This document shows positions 27,909 to 36,364 of a DNA stretch of 51,798 nucleotides, in pieces. Source of the DNA: an uncultured Planctomycetaceae bacterium. GTDB lineage: Bacteria > Planctomycetota > Planctomycetia > Pirellulales > Thermoguttaceae. The first letter of the stretch is position 1. Each line of letters begins with the position of its first letter. The stretch lies in assembly GCA_946408825.1 (NCBI GenBank), contig CAMJTU010000029.1:1-51798 (forward strand), given 5' to 3'. Under the pieces are notes generated by a model. That model did not search any database and was not told the DNA's origin. It saw only the letters and a list, made by a program, of their open reading frames with translations. The position numbers and the translations under genes are program-made.

Positions 27909-29665
27909 GCAAACTGTAAATTATTCTCCTGTGGTTTCTTTTGAAAATCTAAATCAATATTTACCTGTGGAATAGCGCCACTTTTAAGTTGACTGACGAG
28001 TGTTTCGATTGGCTGGAACGCGTCGAGTTGACAGAGCCTAGCAAACGCTAATTCGGCCAAAATACGAGCCTGTGCGCTATAACGCATTCGCTGCGTGGTT
28101 TGATCGAGAATCTGAAGCGACGCTAAAATGCGACGCAGTCCCATTTTCTTCGCGACTTGTTTAATTTCATCAAAACGAGCTACAGGAGAATAGATCAATT
28201 CAGTAGAGTTACAGCCGCTTGCGACGACCATTAAATCACGGTATGCGCCAAACGTTTGCTCTATCAAGGTTCCGAAATCAACTCCCACGGCAACCATGGA
28301 TCCAAGCAATTCAAACACGCGCTTAGAATCGCCCTGTGCAGTCGCCTCGATAAGTTCAAAGACCTTTCCGTCGTCAACGGAACCCAACATGCTGTGGACG
28401 TCGGCAAGGGAAATATGATTCGGGGCAAAGGAGAGAAGTTGTTCAAGAAGCGACTGTGCGTCGCGCATTGAACCGTTGGCACGGCGAGCCAAGACGTCAA
28501 AGACGCCGTCTTCCGCATCGGTTCCTTCCTGCGTGGCAATTTGTTTTAACCTTGAAGAGATAGATGCCCCATTGATGTTGCTAAAATCAAAGCGTTGACA
28601 TCGGGATAGAATTGTAATCGGGATCTTATTCGGTTCGGTCGTACAAAAAATAAACTTCACACGAACCGGCGGTTCTTCAAGAGTCTTAAGGAGAGCATTG
28701 AAAGCCTCACGAGTGAGCATGTGGACTTCGTCGATAATATAAATCTTATATCGGGAACGACTCGGAGCAACAGCGGCATTCTGTCTCAGTTGCCGTATTT
28801 CGTCGACGCCTCGGTTGCTCGCGCCGTCGATCTCAATGACGTCAACGTCGTCCCCTGTCGAGATACTAACACAACTATCACACTTTAAACATGGACGAGT
28901 CGTTGGTCCTTCGACACAGTTAAGAGCCTTAGCAAAAATACGGGCGCACGAAGTCTTTCCAACGCCTCGAGCTCCAGTGAAAAGGTAAGCGTGCCCTACA
29001 CGGTTGGTTTCTATCGCGTTGGATAACGCCCTAGCGACTGTTTCCTGTCCGATAAGCTCGTCAAACGCTTGAGGACGATAACGTCGCGCGACAACTTGGT
29101 AAGCGGTCTCCCTCCTAGATAGAGACGTTTGATTTGGCGACTCATACGTGCCATCATAAGACGCATCACGAGACAAAGGTGGTAAGGTAGAAGAAAAAAC
29201 CGATGTTTTCAGAGCGGATGAATCAGTAGTCGTTTCCCCTGAATGACCGTCGGCAGAGGATTGAAGATTCTCACATACACGTGATTGAACATCGTCTCCA
29301 GTCTGTAAGGCGGCCACTTCTATCGATGCGCTGGACGACAAGGCGCCTGACGCAGAAAAAGCGCTTTTTTCTAAGTCCAGCTTCGTTTCGGTTTGATCCT
29401 CCGATACTCCATGCAAAAAGGGCAAGCCTTTCTCGTCGAAAGAGGCAGAGTCGATATTCTGGGGATCGAGACATGGAAACAAACTTGCCTGTTCTGACGA
29501 TTTCTCATTTTTAGCAGACTTGGAATCAGAACGCTCCTTAGGAGCTTTACGAGACGAGAGTCCCAAATCGTCAGACGTTTGCTGATTTGCGTCTGAATCG
29601 ACTTCGTCCGAACTGAATAGCCAACCAGATGTTTCGGACTGTGAAGAATCTTTCGAGCGAGCCAC
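27875..29665 (-). CDS. dnaX: DNA polymerase III subunit gamma/tau
   Basis: The 596-residue zero-frame product (gamma form) is the clamp-loader ATPase. The AAA+ module starts only near residue 188 (VVARRYRPQAFDELIGQ). It has Walker A GARGVGKTS (231-239), four zinc-binding cysteines (250, 259, 262, 265), Walker B IIDEVHML, TTEPNKIP and the arginine finger SRCQRF. About 185 residues of Ser/Asp-rich low-complexity sequence precede it, which is unusual. The GTG start has GGAGG 7 nt upstream, and no internal start lies near residue 188. The frame ends just after an A10 run, and a longer tau form is predicted by frameshifting. The HD gene follows. Confidence 0.95.
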   Translation of the reverse strand: MARSKDSSQSETSGWLFSSDEVDSDANQQTSDDLGLSSRKAPKERSDSKSAKNEKSSEQASLFPCLDPQNIDSASFDEKGLPFLHGVSEDQTETKLDLEKSAFSASGALSSSASIEVAALQTGDDVQSRVCENLQSSADGHSGETTTDSSALKTSVFSSTLPPLSRDASYDGTYESPNQTSLSRRETAYQVVARRYRPQAFDELIGQETVARALSNAIETNRVGHAYLFTGARGVGKTSCARIFAKALNCVEGPTTRPCLKCDSCVSISTGDDVDVIEIDGASNRGVDEIRQLRQNAAVAPSRSRYKIYIIDEVHMLTREAFNALLKTLEEPPVRVKFIFCTTEPNKIPITILSRCQRFDFSNINGASISSRLKQIATQEGTDAEDGVFDVLARRANGSMRDAQSLLEQLLSFAPNHISLADVHSMLGSVDDGKVFELIEATAQGDSKRVFELLGSMVAVGVDFGTLIEQTFGAYRDLMVVASGCNSTELIYSPVARFDEIKQVAKKMGLRRILASLQILDQTTQRMRYSAQARILAELAFARLCQLDAFQPIETLVSQLKSGAIPQVNIDLDFQKKPQENNLQFAEDDKKKIATD

Positions 29666-30106
29666 TGATACGCCTCCGACGAAGAGTAATCATGAGGAAC
29701 GAGAGCCGTCTCGACCTCATCTTCTATCCGAATTATAACGTCAAAACCAAGATTCGTCGATACAGATCGACAAAAAGGATAAAATACCTAAAATGGGCAA
29801 CAAGAATTCTATTGACGCTACACAAAACGACCCTCAACGAGAACCCCCGGCACATGAAAGTAATCGCTTATGGCTGCTCGATCTCTCGCCTGACCAGGTT
29901 CACGACCTCCCATTGCTGGGGATCCTCGTTGAGGGCCGTCAATGAGTACATTCTATCTCATAATTGTTCTGTGACAAGTCCCCTTTTCCTCGCCGCGCCA
30001 ACCTCTACTCGACAAAGGGATTTTATGTGTTAGAGTATAGCTCGAGGCTTCAAATAACGAACTAGAGAGTAATAAAAACGTTACATATTTCTAAGGAATA
30101 AAGACG
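29666..30106. other. Divergent spacer between dnaX and the SDR gene
   Basis: 441 nt. Besides the possible 50-residue ORF at 29793-29945 I see no RNA gene or terminator. TAAAAT at 29779-29784 could be a -10 but lacks a -35. Confidence 0.4.
29793..29945 (+). CDS. Possible small protein, 50 residues, unknown
   Basis: ATG-to-TGA frame of 51 codons opposite dnaX. The C-terminal half is compositionally protein-like and leucine-rich (LWLLDLSPDQVHDLPLLG). AAGGAT lies 14 nt upstream, which is rather far for a ribosome-binding site. I do not recognise it. It may be a real small gene, or chance; a function cannot be given. Confidence 0.35.
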   Translation: MGNKNSIDATQNDPQREPPAHESNRLWLLDLSPDQVHDLPLLGILVEGRQ

Positions 30107-30928
30107 ATGACAATCGAAATGAATGATCGTCCTGTAGCTGTAATTACGGGCGCTTCGAGTGGTTTTGGAAGGATCTTTGCCGAGCGGTTAGCCCAAGAGG
30201 GAAATGATTTAATTATTATCGCTCGCCATGAAGATAAGCTCAATAGTGTAGCTACCGAACTTCGCGCAAAACACAGAATCAACGTTGAAATTATAGTCGC
30301 GGATTTAGCGAACCTTGACGACGTTAAACGAGTGGAAAACCGTATCAAAGAACTCCCTACGCTGAAGTATATGATTAACAACGCTGGATTTGGCGGCAAT
30401 CAACAATTCCCAGTTAATGACGTCACAATCGAAACACGAATGATTCAGACCCATTGTATTGCTACGATGCGCCTATCTCAGGCGGCCCTTCTTATAATGA
30501 AAGCGAAAGGTTTGCAGAAAGGCGCTGGATATATAATCAACGTAGCGTCTATCGCAGGATTTCTCGCAGGCGCCGGCGCGGCTGATTATTGTGGAACCAA
30601 GGCGTATATCATTTCTTTTTCAAAGTGTTTACAATGCGACGCTCGTAAATACGGAGTTCGCGTTCAAGCACTTTGTCCGGGTTTTGCCCATACAGGTTTT
30701 CATGATTCTGAGACAATGGTTAATTCGCATATCAAAGAAGCTTATCCAGAATTCTTTTGGGGGAAAGCTGAAGACGTCGTTGATCATTCGCTGGTAGCGC
30801 TAAGAACGCCTTTTAGGAACAGTGTCGTCTATATTCCGAAGGTTTTCTACAAGCTTGTTGGTTACTTCGGTTCAAGTTGGCTATTTGCTCCATTAAGAGT
30901 TCTTTTTTCGGGCGGCGCTTTGCGTTAA
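30107..30928 (+). CDS. Short-chain dehydrogenase/reductase
   Basis: The 273-residue Rossmann-fold oxidoreductase has TGASSGFG (NADP-binding glycines) near residue 14, ADLANLDDV, NNAGFGG, and the catalytic Ser (NVASIAG), Tyr and Lys (YCGTKAY). The cofactor loop begins with Arg (IARHEDKL), which favours NADP. The C-terminal tail has a hydrophobic stretch and could touch the membrane. ATG 30107 has AAGGA about 10 nt upstream. It stands alone between divergent and convergent neighbours; the substrate is unknown. Confidence 0.9.
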   Translation: MTIEMNDRPVAVITGASSGFGRIFAERLAQEGNDLIIIARHEDKLNSVATELRAKHRINVEIIVADLANLDDVKRVENRIKELPTLKYMINNAGFGGNQQFPVNDVTIETRMIQTHCIATMRLSQAALLIMKAKGLQKGAGYIINVASIAGFLAGAGAADYCGTKAYIISFSKCLQCDARKYGVRVQALCPGFAHTGFHDSETMVNSHIKEAYPEFFWGKAEDVVDHSLVALRTPFRNSVVYIPKVFYKLVGYFGSSWLFAPLRVLFSGGALR

Positions 30929-31241
30929 ACTTGAAATCACGTCTTACAAGAACTCATTGGCAATCAAATCACGAACTCCTTCAACGGCCTTGATAACCTC
31001 TCAAAACCTCCCATGCGAAGCGGAGTCGTTTCAAGCACGCGCTCGCCATACTGAAACGGATCTATCTCTCAAGTTACTCGTAATTTCCTCGCGCCCCGTC
31101 AAATACTTCTGTTTTATCTACAGTTTAAACTTATAGTACAAAACAAACAGAACATTAGAAGGAGCAAGGCGTTATACTCGAAAATAACAGTCTAACTTTG
31201 TTTTGATATATGATCTTACTCCGAACAATGTATTATAAAAA
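30929..31241. other. Convergent spacer, nothing recognised
   Basis: 313 nt between the SDR and Nudix genes, which converge. No clear hairpin with a T run, repeat or RNA was seen. Confidence 0.5.
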
Positions 31242-31784
31242 TCAAATGATTCCGAGCCTACGCCGCGCTAAATAAATTCCCGACAATGATTTTGAATCGT
31301 GAAGCAGACCAGACTCAATCAGATCGTCAATCTCACTCCAAGTCATTGGCATAAGTTCAATCAATTCTCCTTCTTCCGGCGCGCTCTTATCCTCAACAAG
31401 ACCCATGGCAAGGTAGATAAAAAGTTCTTCTTGGAGAATTCCAGGCGAAGTGTATATTGAAGAAAGGAACTGGACATTCTCAGATCTATATCCAGTTTCT
31501 TCAAGCAATTCTCGTTTTGCGGCGTCTAGGGGGGGTTCTTTCGGTTCAAGCGTACCGGCGGGAATTTCATAGATATAATCTTGAAAAGTCACGCGAAACT
31601 GCTTGATCAACAATACTCTTCCATCGGAAAGAATAGGGACAATTCCAACAGCGCCTGGATGTTTAATAACCTGGCGTTTTAGTAGTTTGCCACTCCTTCC
31701 AACTTGTGTTCTTTCAATTACCTTGAAAATACGACTTTGATAAAGTACCAATTCATCTTTTGGCGTTGTGTCTTGACGTTCCAT
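31242..31784 (-). CDS. Nudix hydrolase (ADP-ribose pyrophosphatase-like)
   Basis: The 180-residue protein carries a complete Nudix box starting at GTLEPKE and continuing through RELLEETGY, which matches G-x5-E-x7-R-E-x2-E-E-x-G-U. Upstream QFRVTFQDYIYEIPAG is the pattern of the ADP-ribose pyrophosphatase (NudF/YffH-like) group, and downstream YTSPGILQEELFIYLA fits as well. It likely hydrolyses ADP-ribose or related sugar nucleotides. The ATG has a weak ribosome-binding site. It is an isolated gene. Confidence 0.92.
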   Translation of the reverse strand: MERQDTTPKDELVLYQSRIFKVIERTQVGRSGKLLKRQVIKHPGAVGIVPILSDGRVLLIKQFRVTFQDYIYEIPAGTLEPKEPPLDAAKRELLEETGYRSENVQFLSSIYTSPGILQEELFIYLAMGLVEDKSAPEEGELIELMPMTWSEIDDLIESGLLHDSKSLSGIYLARRRLGII

Positions 31785-31938
31785 GTTGTTTCTTATAAAG
31801 CTGGATCAGTAATAGTTTCTAAGTTAAATCGAAAAACAGAACAATAACGAACATTCACAAAAGAAAATTCTTATCTACCGCAACGTCTTTCCCAAGATGG
31901 AAAAACAGCCTTTGTCAATCGGTTAAACAATTAAAACT

Positions 31939-33858
31939 TTAGTCAAACCTCTTGACTTTAGGACGAATATCCCAGCGACGAATTTCTCCTAGATCAGTTG
32001 CAAAATAGACATAGCGGTCGTTACTTGAAAAAGCGACGGCGTCAACGGACTTGACGCTATGGGGAAAAGAATCAAGAACTTGAAATGCAACGCCCTTGCG
32101 AATTTCCCACAGAAAAACTTCGCCACAGGAATCGGAATCGCCCGTCCCGACAGCCATCTTAGTTTCACTCGGGGAAAAATCAAAATCATGAACAATCCCA
32201 GCATGTTCGCCAAGTTCGACGATTGGACGTCCGTTTGTCGACTGCCAAACAGACACGTAATGCGGATCGACTCTCGCTGCAAAAGATTTGCCTGAAGGAG
32301 AAAATTTACAATATTTCCTTGAAACGGGATGGGGCAGGGTAATTTGACAGACTTGAATTGCTCGAAGGGGCATATAAGCTTTTTCGATATCTATCGTGAG
32401 AGCGACATTAAGATCCCATATAACGATTTTATAACGAGGATTAGGCGCTTGTTCTTCAACCAAAGTCGCCACAAGGTCCTCTGAATCAGAAACCGCGAGT
32501 ACATCGACGACTCGTCCGTAGATTTCTTCATCCGAAATCGAAGAATCAAACGACGTTTTGATATTTTCTGGAAAACGAACGACGCGTCTCCGATCACGAA
32601 CGGGCACGAGCGCCCACTCGTTCGAGTATTGTCCAAACTCAGATTCTACCGATTCTTCTCCAATCGATTCTTTTCTTGCATCAGACTCGGCATCTTTCGA
32701 TGAAAAGGGAGTGGAAATACTCAGCGTTTCCCCAGACTTATCTGCTAAATGACATACAAGCCATTTTGCGGATGGAGAGAACCAAACATCTTCCGCTTTT
32801 TTAGTCACAAGCGCAGTCTTCAGTCGTTTTGCTTCTGGAGTAAGAGAAACGTCGCTTTCTACGTTTGCAAAGAGAAACGCGTCAGATTCAAGAGTTTTTG
32901 TCATGACAACGTTAATACGCCGTTGATCTAACGTCTCAGCCTCGTCAAGATCAGTTTGAAGAACAGGCGGTTTACGTGTTATTTCTTTTAGAGATTCTTC
33001 CTTTTGATCGTCTACAGAAATGGAGGAATCAATAAGAACAGCTGACTGTACAACGTCTTCATCGACCTCAACAATTTTTTCTGGCGATAAACAAAGATCA
33101 GAATTTTCGGCGTCAGATTGAGTTTTAGAAGCTAATGTCTCAACAGACTTGTCCTGATTAAAGGAGTCAGTATTTGACAATTGATCGAACTCGTCTTTTA
33201 GGTCGTTGCACCCTTCGCCGTCTTCTTCCTCCCAAGGTAAATAGAGTGGCAACGGACGCAATGAAATGTTTTCAAACAAAGGTTCATTGCCTTCTGGACC
33301 AGAAGACGTCTCAACAACAGCGCCTCGAACTATTGTATCCTGCAAGGTATCAGACAGGGAGTTAGCCGCTAGTCTCTTATTCTTTTGGTCAAGCCAGAAT
33401 AATCGTTCACCCTTTGTGTCAAATGCAACAATACCAGAATTATTTCCTACGAGGAAATTATCCTTTCCGGAAAAAGCTTCAGGACGAGCGTCTGCAAATT
33501 CGATGTTCCAGAGTCCGACATTCAACTGCGTCGCATCATGGGTATAATCGCCGTCTTGCTGTTCCTGCAATCTATGTCGAGTTTCCAAAATTAGTCTCTT
33601 TCGATCAGAAGAAAGGGCTATTCTTTCGACTCTATCATCAAGACTCAAGACAAGTTCTGTGTCCAGACTCTTTGGTCGATTTTTTTCGAATGATTGAACC
33701 TTAGGAATGAACGTAGCTCGATTATCTACATCTTTTAGGGAGTGACAGCACCCCAAAAGTGGGAATAAGAAAAGAACAAGCGCTACAACTAATTCATAGA
33801 AAAATAGCAAATAGTCCCTTTGACGTGCAAAATCATACTTGATTTTAGTCTTTTTCAT
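31939..33858 (-). CDS. WD40-repeat lipoprotein
   Basis: The 639-residue protein starts with a basic stretch and a long hydrophobic segment ending LFPLLGCC, a lipobox, so it is probably a lipoprotein. Two groups of beta-propeller-like repeats are visible: one near residues 70-170 (IALSSDRKRLIL, LWNIEF) and one after about 430. The second group has repeated D/S-W-D/E strands such as KIVIWDLN, VSVWQSTNG, VFLWEIRKG and IRRWDIRP. Between them lies an acidic, Ser-rich stretch of about 230 residues that breaks the propeller. No enzymatic motif was seen. It may be a scaffold or sensor at the envelope. It stands alone on the minus strand. Confidence 0.75.
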   Translation of the reverse strand: MKKTKIKYDFARQRDYLLFFYELVVALVLFLFPLLGCCHSLKDVDNRATFIPKVQSFEKNRPKSLDTELVLSLDDRVERIALSSDRKRLILETRHRLQEQQDGDYTHDATQLNVGLWNIEFADARPEAFSGKDNFLVGNNSGIVAFDTKGERLFWLDQKNKRLAANSLSDTLQDTIVRGAVVETSSGPEGNEPLFENISLRPLPLYLPWEEEDGEGCNDLKDEFDQLSNTDSFNQDKSVETLASKTQSDAENSDLCLSPEKIVEVDEDVVQSAVLIDSSISVDDQKEESLKEITRKPPVLQTDLDEAETLDQRRINVVMTKTLESDAFLFANVESDVSLTPEAKRLKTALVTKKAEDVWFSPSAKWLVCHLADKSGETLSISTPFSSKDAESDARKESIGEESVESEFGQYSNEWALVPVRDRRRVVRFPENIKTSFDSSISDEEIYGRVVDVLAVSDSEDLVATLVEEQAPNPRYKIVIWDLNVALTIDIEKAYMPLRAIQVCQITLPHPVSRKYCKFSPSGKSFAARVDPHYVSVWQSTNGRPIVELGEHAGIVHDFDFSPSETKMAVGTGDSDSCGEVFLWEIRKGVAFQVLDSFPHSVKSVDAVAFSSNDRYVYFATDLGEIRRWDIRPKVKRFD

Positions 33859-34377
33859 CCCATTTCAACCATTTTTTACCTGGCGAAAGAACAAATATTC
33901 TTGGCACGTTAAACATTTACCCTCAATTCGTCAATAGGGATACATATTGGAAGAATGCGAAAAGGGTTATTGTCAGAGCATATTCCATTGACGGAAAGGA
34001 AACGCCATGTTCCACCCGAAACGTTGAACATAGTAACAAATATAGATTCAAATAGGTTCAACTCCCCGAAATTTAAACTTGATACTAGCGTCTTAATGAG
34101 CGCCGAACAAACGGTAACCAACTACTATTTACACCTAATAGAAAATGATTTTGACCGAGCGACACGGGAAAATCACGAGTCTGAACAGAATCCCACTGAA
34201 CACTAGGGAAAAAGACCTTTTTTCGTCCTGAGGTGGGCAAAACGGTGGGCAAAATAGACGTCGGCTAGACCAAATACATGAAAATGAACGAAAGGAGAAT
34301 CTTTATTCAGATACGGGAAATTCCCGAAAAGTCAATGAAAAAAGGGCTTTGAAGGAAATCCCTCAAAACCCTCTGGA
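33859..34377. other. Spacer before tRNA-Glu, mostly unassigned
   Basis: 519 nt. It holds the tRNA terminator (34338-34371). An 83-codon plus-strand frame at 33955-34206 has no usable ribosome-binding site and is overlapped by another open frame on the other strand, so I do not call it. Confidence 0.4.
34338..34371 (-). terminator. Intrinsic terminator of tRNA-Glu
   Basis: On the minus strand GGG-TTTGA-GG pairs, with single mismatches, with CC-TCAAA-CCC and is followed by six T. It lies 7 nt downstream of the tRNA 3' end. Confidence 0.65.
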
Positions 34378-34450
34378 TACCCCCTAGGGGAATCGAACCC
34401 CTGTTTTCGGACTGAGAATCCGACGTCCTAGGCCACTAGACGAAGGGGGC
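34378..34450 (-). tRNA. tRNA-Glu (anticodon CUC)
   Basis: A 73-nt cloverleaf on the minus strand. The acceptor arm GCCCCCU pairs with AGGGGGU (first pair G-U), with discriminator A. The anticodon stem is TCGGA/TCCGA with loop TTCTCAG, so the anticodon is CUC. The T arm is AGGGG-TTCGATT-CCCCT. CCA is not encoded. It has its own promoter and terminator. Confidence 0.95.
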
Positions 34451-34480
34451 AAAAAACGGCCCCATAGCAAGGTCAGATTC

Positions 34481-34508
34481 ATTATCTCGGGGGAGCCATA
34501 GTTGTCAA
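34481..34508 (-). promoter_or_regulatory. Promoter for tRNA-Glu
   Basis: On the minus strand TTGACA, a 16-bp spacer and GATAAT, 30 nt upstream of the tRNA 5' end. Confidence 0.7.
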
Positions 34509-34748
34509 TGGCTTTTTCAAAAGAATCCCCAAAAAACATTCCAACAGTTCAATCAAGACGTCACGAATCAAAGCAAAAGTCTGAAAGGAGTCAGCAAAAA
34601 GAGAACGAATCATTATCTTCAATTCGGAAACAAGGCCCCGGACAGAAATAGACGTCAGCAAATTATTTTCCTCAGAGGAGTCCGCGCCATCAAAGTCCGA
34701 GACGCTAACAGTAGGCAAGACCCTATCGCCTCCTCTAATCAGCGGCAA
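34482..34748 (-). CDS. Doubtful small ORF upstream of tRNA-Glu
   Basis: Up to 88 residues, hydrophobic and leucine-rich at the C-terminal half. An AGAGGAGG sequence precedes a TTG that would give about 78 residues. The 3' end of the frame overlaps the tRNA promoter. I do not recognise it. It could be a small membrane protein or a chance frame. Confidence 0.2.
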   Translation of the reverse strand: MPLIRGGDRVLPTVSVSDFDGADSSEENNLLTSISVRGLVSELKIMIRSLFADSFQTFALIRDVLIELLECFLGILLKKPLTTMAPPR

Positions 34749-35097
34749 TCACTTGAAAAGCTCTCACTTAGTCTGCCGCTCTTCATCATAAGATCCTCGT
34801 TTATCGACAATCATCTCCCCCAAAACGTATGACAATTAAAGCCACGTGCTAAAAATTTAATCCAAGTGAAAAATCAATCTATCACCTTCACTATCTCGCA
34901 TACCTCATTACGATGGAAAAGTAAACATTATCGAACGCGCCTTCAAATCGTCCTTGCGTTAGAATTTATTCTCAATGGTCCAAAAACAAATAAACCGTGA
35001 TAAAAACATATTAGTAAATTCACGCCATACATACTGATCGTCTGCCCCCTACCAGATAAAGTAGGTTTTTCCAAATCCTCAGCCGTTCCGACGATTA

Positions 35098-35112
35098 TTT
35101 AACATAAAACCG
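35098..35112 (+). repeat. Left attachment-site copy (outer direct repeat)
   Basis: TTTAACATAAAACCG, identical to 42219-42233. Read on the minus strand it encodes RFYVK followed by TAA, like the end of the gene at 42213-43022. Confidence 0.65.
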
Positions 35113-35155
35113 ACAATCGAGGTTTGATCCGGTATTTTCCCGTGTCTTAAAAAAT

Positions 35156-35177
35156 AGTCATCCGAAATCTAGTACGT
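35156..35177 (+). repeat. Left inner direct repeat of the element
   Basis: 22 nt of the pattern AGTCATCC-x-AAAT-x-TAGTACGT, 20/22 identical to 42058-42079 and in the same orientation. It may be an integrase arm-type site or an alternative att core. Confidence 0.6.
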
Positions 35178-35301
35178 TAGACCTTTTTTTGCCCTGTTCT
35201 CAACGACCGGGAGTAGGGGGCGCACGAAAAGCACAAGTTTCACTCTCAAACCCCGCTTCTCGATCCCCAAATCGACGACGAATCCGCCGAAGACTTCCGT
35301 G

Positions 35302-35626
35302 AAAATCACAAGTTGCGATTTAGTTACCTGAATTTGTGATTTTGTAACACATTGAAAACAAACAAGTTAGGCTCGATAATCGCAAGAATCGCGAAAATCA
35401 CAAACGTATAATCTAATCTCCACTCCTAACTCACACTCTATATCCCCCCTTTTTATATGTTAATATAGGTAATATACACAATATAGATAACATAGTATGA
35501 TAGATTGACCTATACTCGTCTTAAGTTTGCGATTTTTGTGATTATTGCGATTATTGTACTTAACCCCTTATAAAACAATAGCTTACAAAATCGCAAAATG
35601 CTTGCAAAAAATAACAAGTTGTGATT
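35302..35626 (+). repeat. Iteron-like repeats AATCACAA / TTGTGATT
   Basis: Five copies of the octamer: forward near 35304 and 35396, reverse near 35334, 35536 and 35619. Several are extended as AAAATCACAA or preceded by GCGA. They surround an AT-rich tract. They could be an origin or operators of the element; the count and arrangement are read by eye. Confidence 0.5.
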
Positions 35627-35854
35627 CTCTTGACGCTCTGACGGAGGAATACGCTTCCTTCGTCGCTGAACCTCGTCTATTTGCCCTAGAATCGATTTTC
35701 ACTTGTAAGACGGCTATTCTTTCAACCGTCGTCAAACCTCGCGAAAATCGCCGAATAGGGGCTTATTTCCGACTTCACGCCGGAGATATATCATATATCA
35801 TATCTAAAAAGTAGGGATTTAATATCATTTTCCGATTCTTTCTCTTTTGCTGGA

Positions 35855-36364
35855 ATGCCTATGATTCAACCGCTCACGGACTCGCAGATTCTAGCGGCGG
35901 CAAACTTCGGCGCCCGCTACTTTCTCAAACACTTCTATTTTAGCGACGCTCTCGGAACGGAAAGCGACGTTCTCCAAGAGGGCTTTGCTATCGCTTTTGC
36001 GTTCGCTCGAACTTGCAACGACCCCCACAAAATAACGTCGTTTATAGTGTCGCAACGCGTCGTATACGGCCTAATCGACCTCTTGCGCAAACGCATGAAG
36101 TATCGCTGGGTCAGCCCGAAGCCGCGATTTGTCAAAACCTTTGAAGGCTGGGACGGAATCGAAGACGCCGCGCTTGAGGCTGTGGACCTCGCCGACGCGT
36201 TCGCCGTTTTAGAGAAGCGATTGACGGAGAAAGAAACGATTGTCTTTAACCTTATGCGCGGCGGACTTACACAAGCTCAGATAGCGCGGCGACTCGGTAT
36301 CTCAAAATCTTGTATTGCCAAACGGCTTGAGAAAATCAGGCAGAAACTTACCGCGATTCTATAG
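35855..36364 (+). CDS. Element-encoded sigma-70-like factor
   Basis: A 169-residue protein. Residues about 5-75 resemble region 2 (FGARYFLKHFYFSDALGTESDVLQEG; FIVSQRVVYGLIDLLRKR). The C-terminus is a clear region 4 helix-turn-helix: LTEKETIVFNLMRGGLTQAQIARRLGISKSCIAKRLEKIRQ runs as three short helices near residues 120-165. The family recruits RNA polymerase to particular promoters. ATG 35855 has a weak TGGA ribosome-binding site. It is the first gene at the left end of the element, so it may control element genes (inference). A phage-type late regulator is an alternative. Confidence 0.75.
   Translation: MPMIQPLTDSQILAAANFGARYFLKHFYFSDALGTESDVLQEGFAIAFAFARTCNDPHKITSFIVSQRVVYGLIDLLRKRMKYRWVSPKPRFVKTFEGWDGIEDAALEAVDLADAFAVLEKRLTEKETIVFNLMRGGLTQAQIARRLGISKSCIAKRLEKIRQKLTAIL

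Larger units (their letters stand above)
34749..35854. other. Long non-coding stretch containing the left end of the integrated element
   Basis: Chromosomal sequence to about 35094, then the left end of the element with direct repeats (35094-35112, 35156-35177), iteron-like repeats (35302-35626) and an AT-rich tract at 35440-35510. A TTG-initiated frame at 35545-35814 (89 codons) lacks a ribosome-binding site and runs through the iterons; it is not called. Confidence 0.5.

Noticed and set aside
34378..34450. tRNA-Glu as integration site of the neighbouring element
   Set aside because: The tRNA is complete, its 3' end faces away from the element, and no copy of it was seen near the integrase. 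The repeats at 35098 and 42219 explain the ends better.
35302..35626. CRISPR array
   Set aside because: The repeated units are only 8-10 nt, in both orientations and irregularly spaced; no cas genes are present.
35545..35814. 89-codon TTG-initiated gene at the left of the element
   Set aside because: No ribosome-binding site, it begins inside the repeated sequences and the product has no recognisable character.
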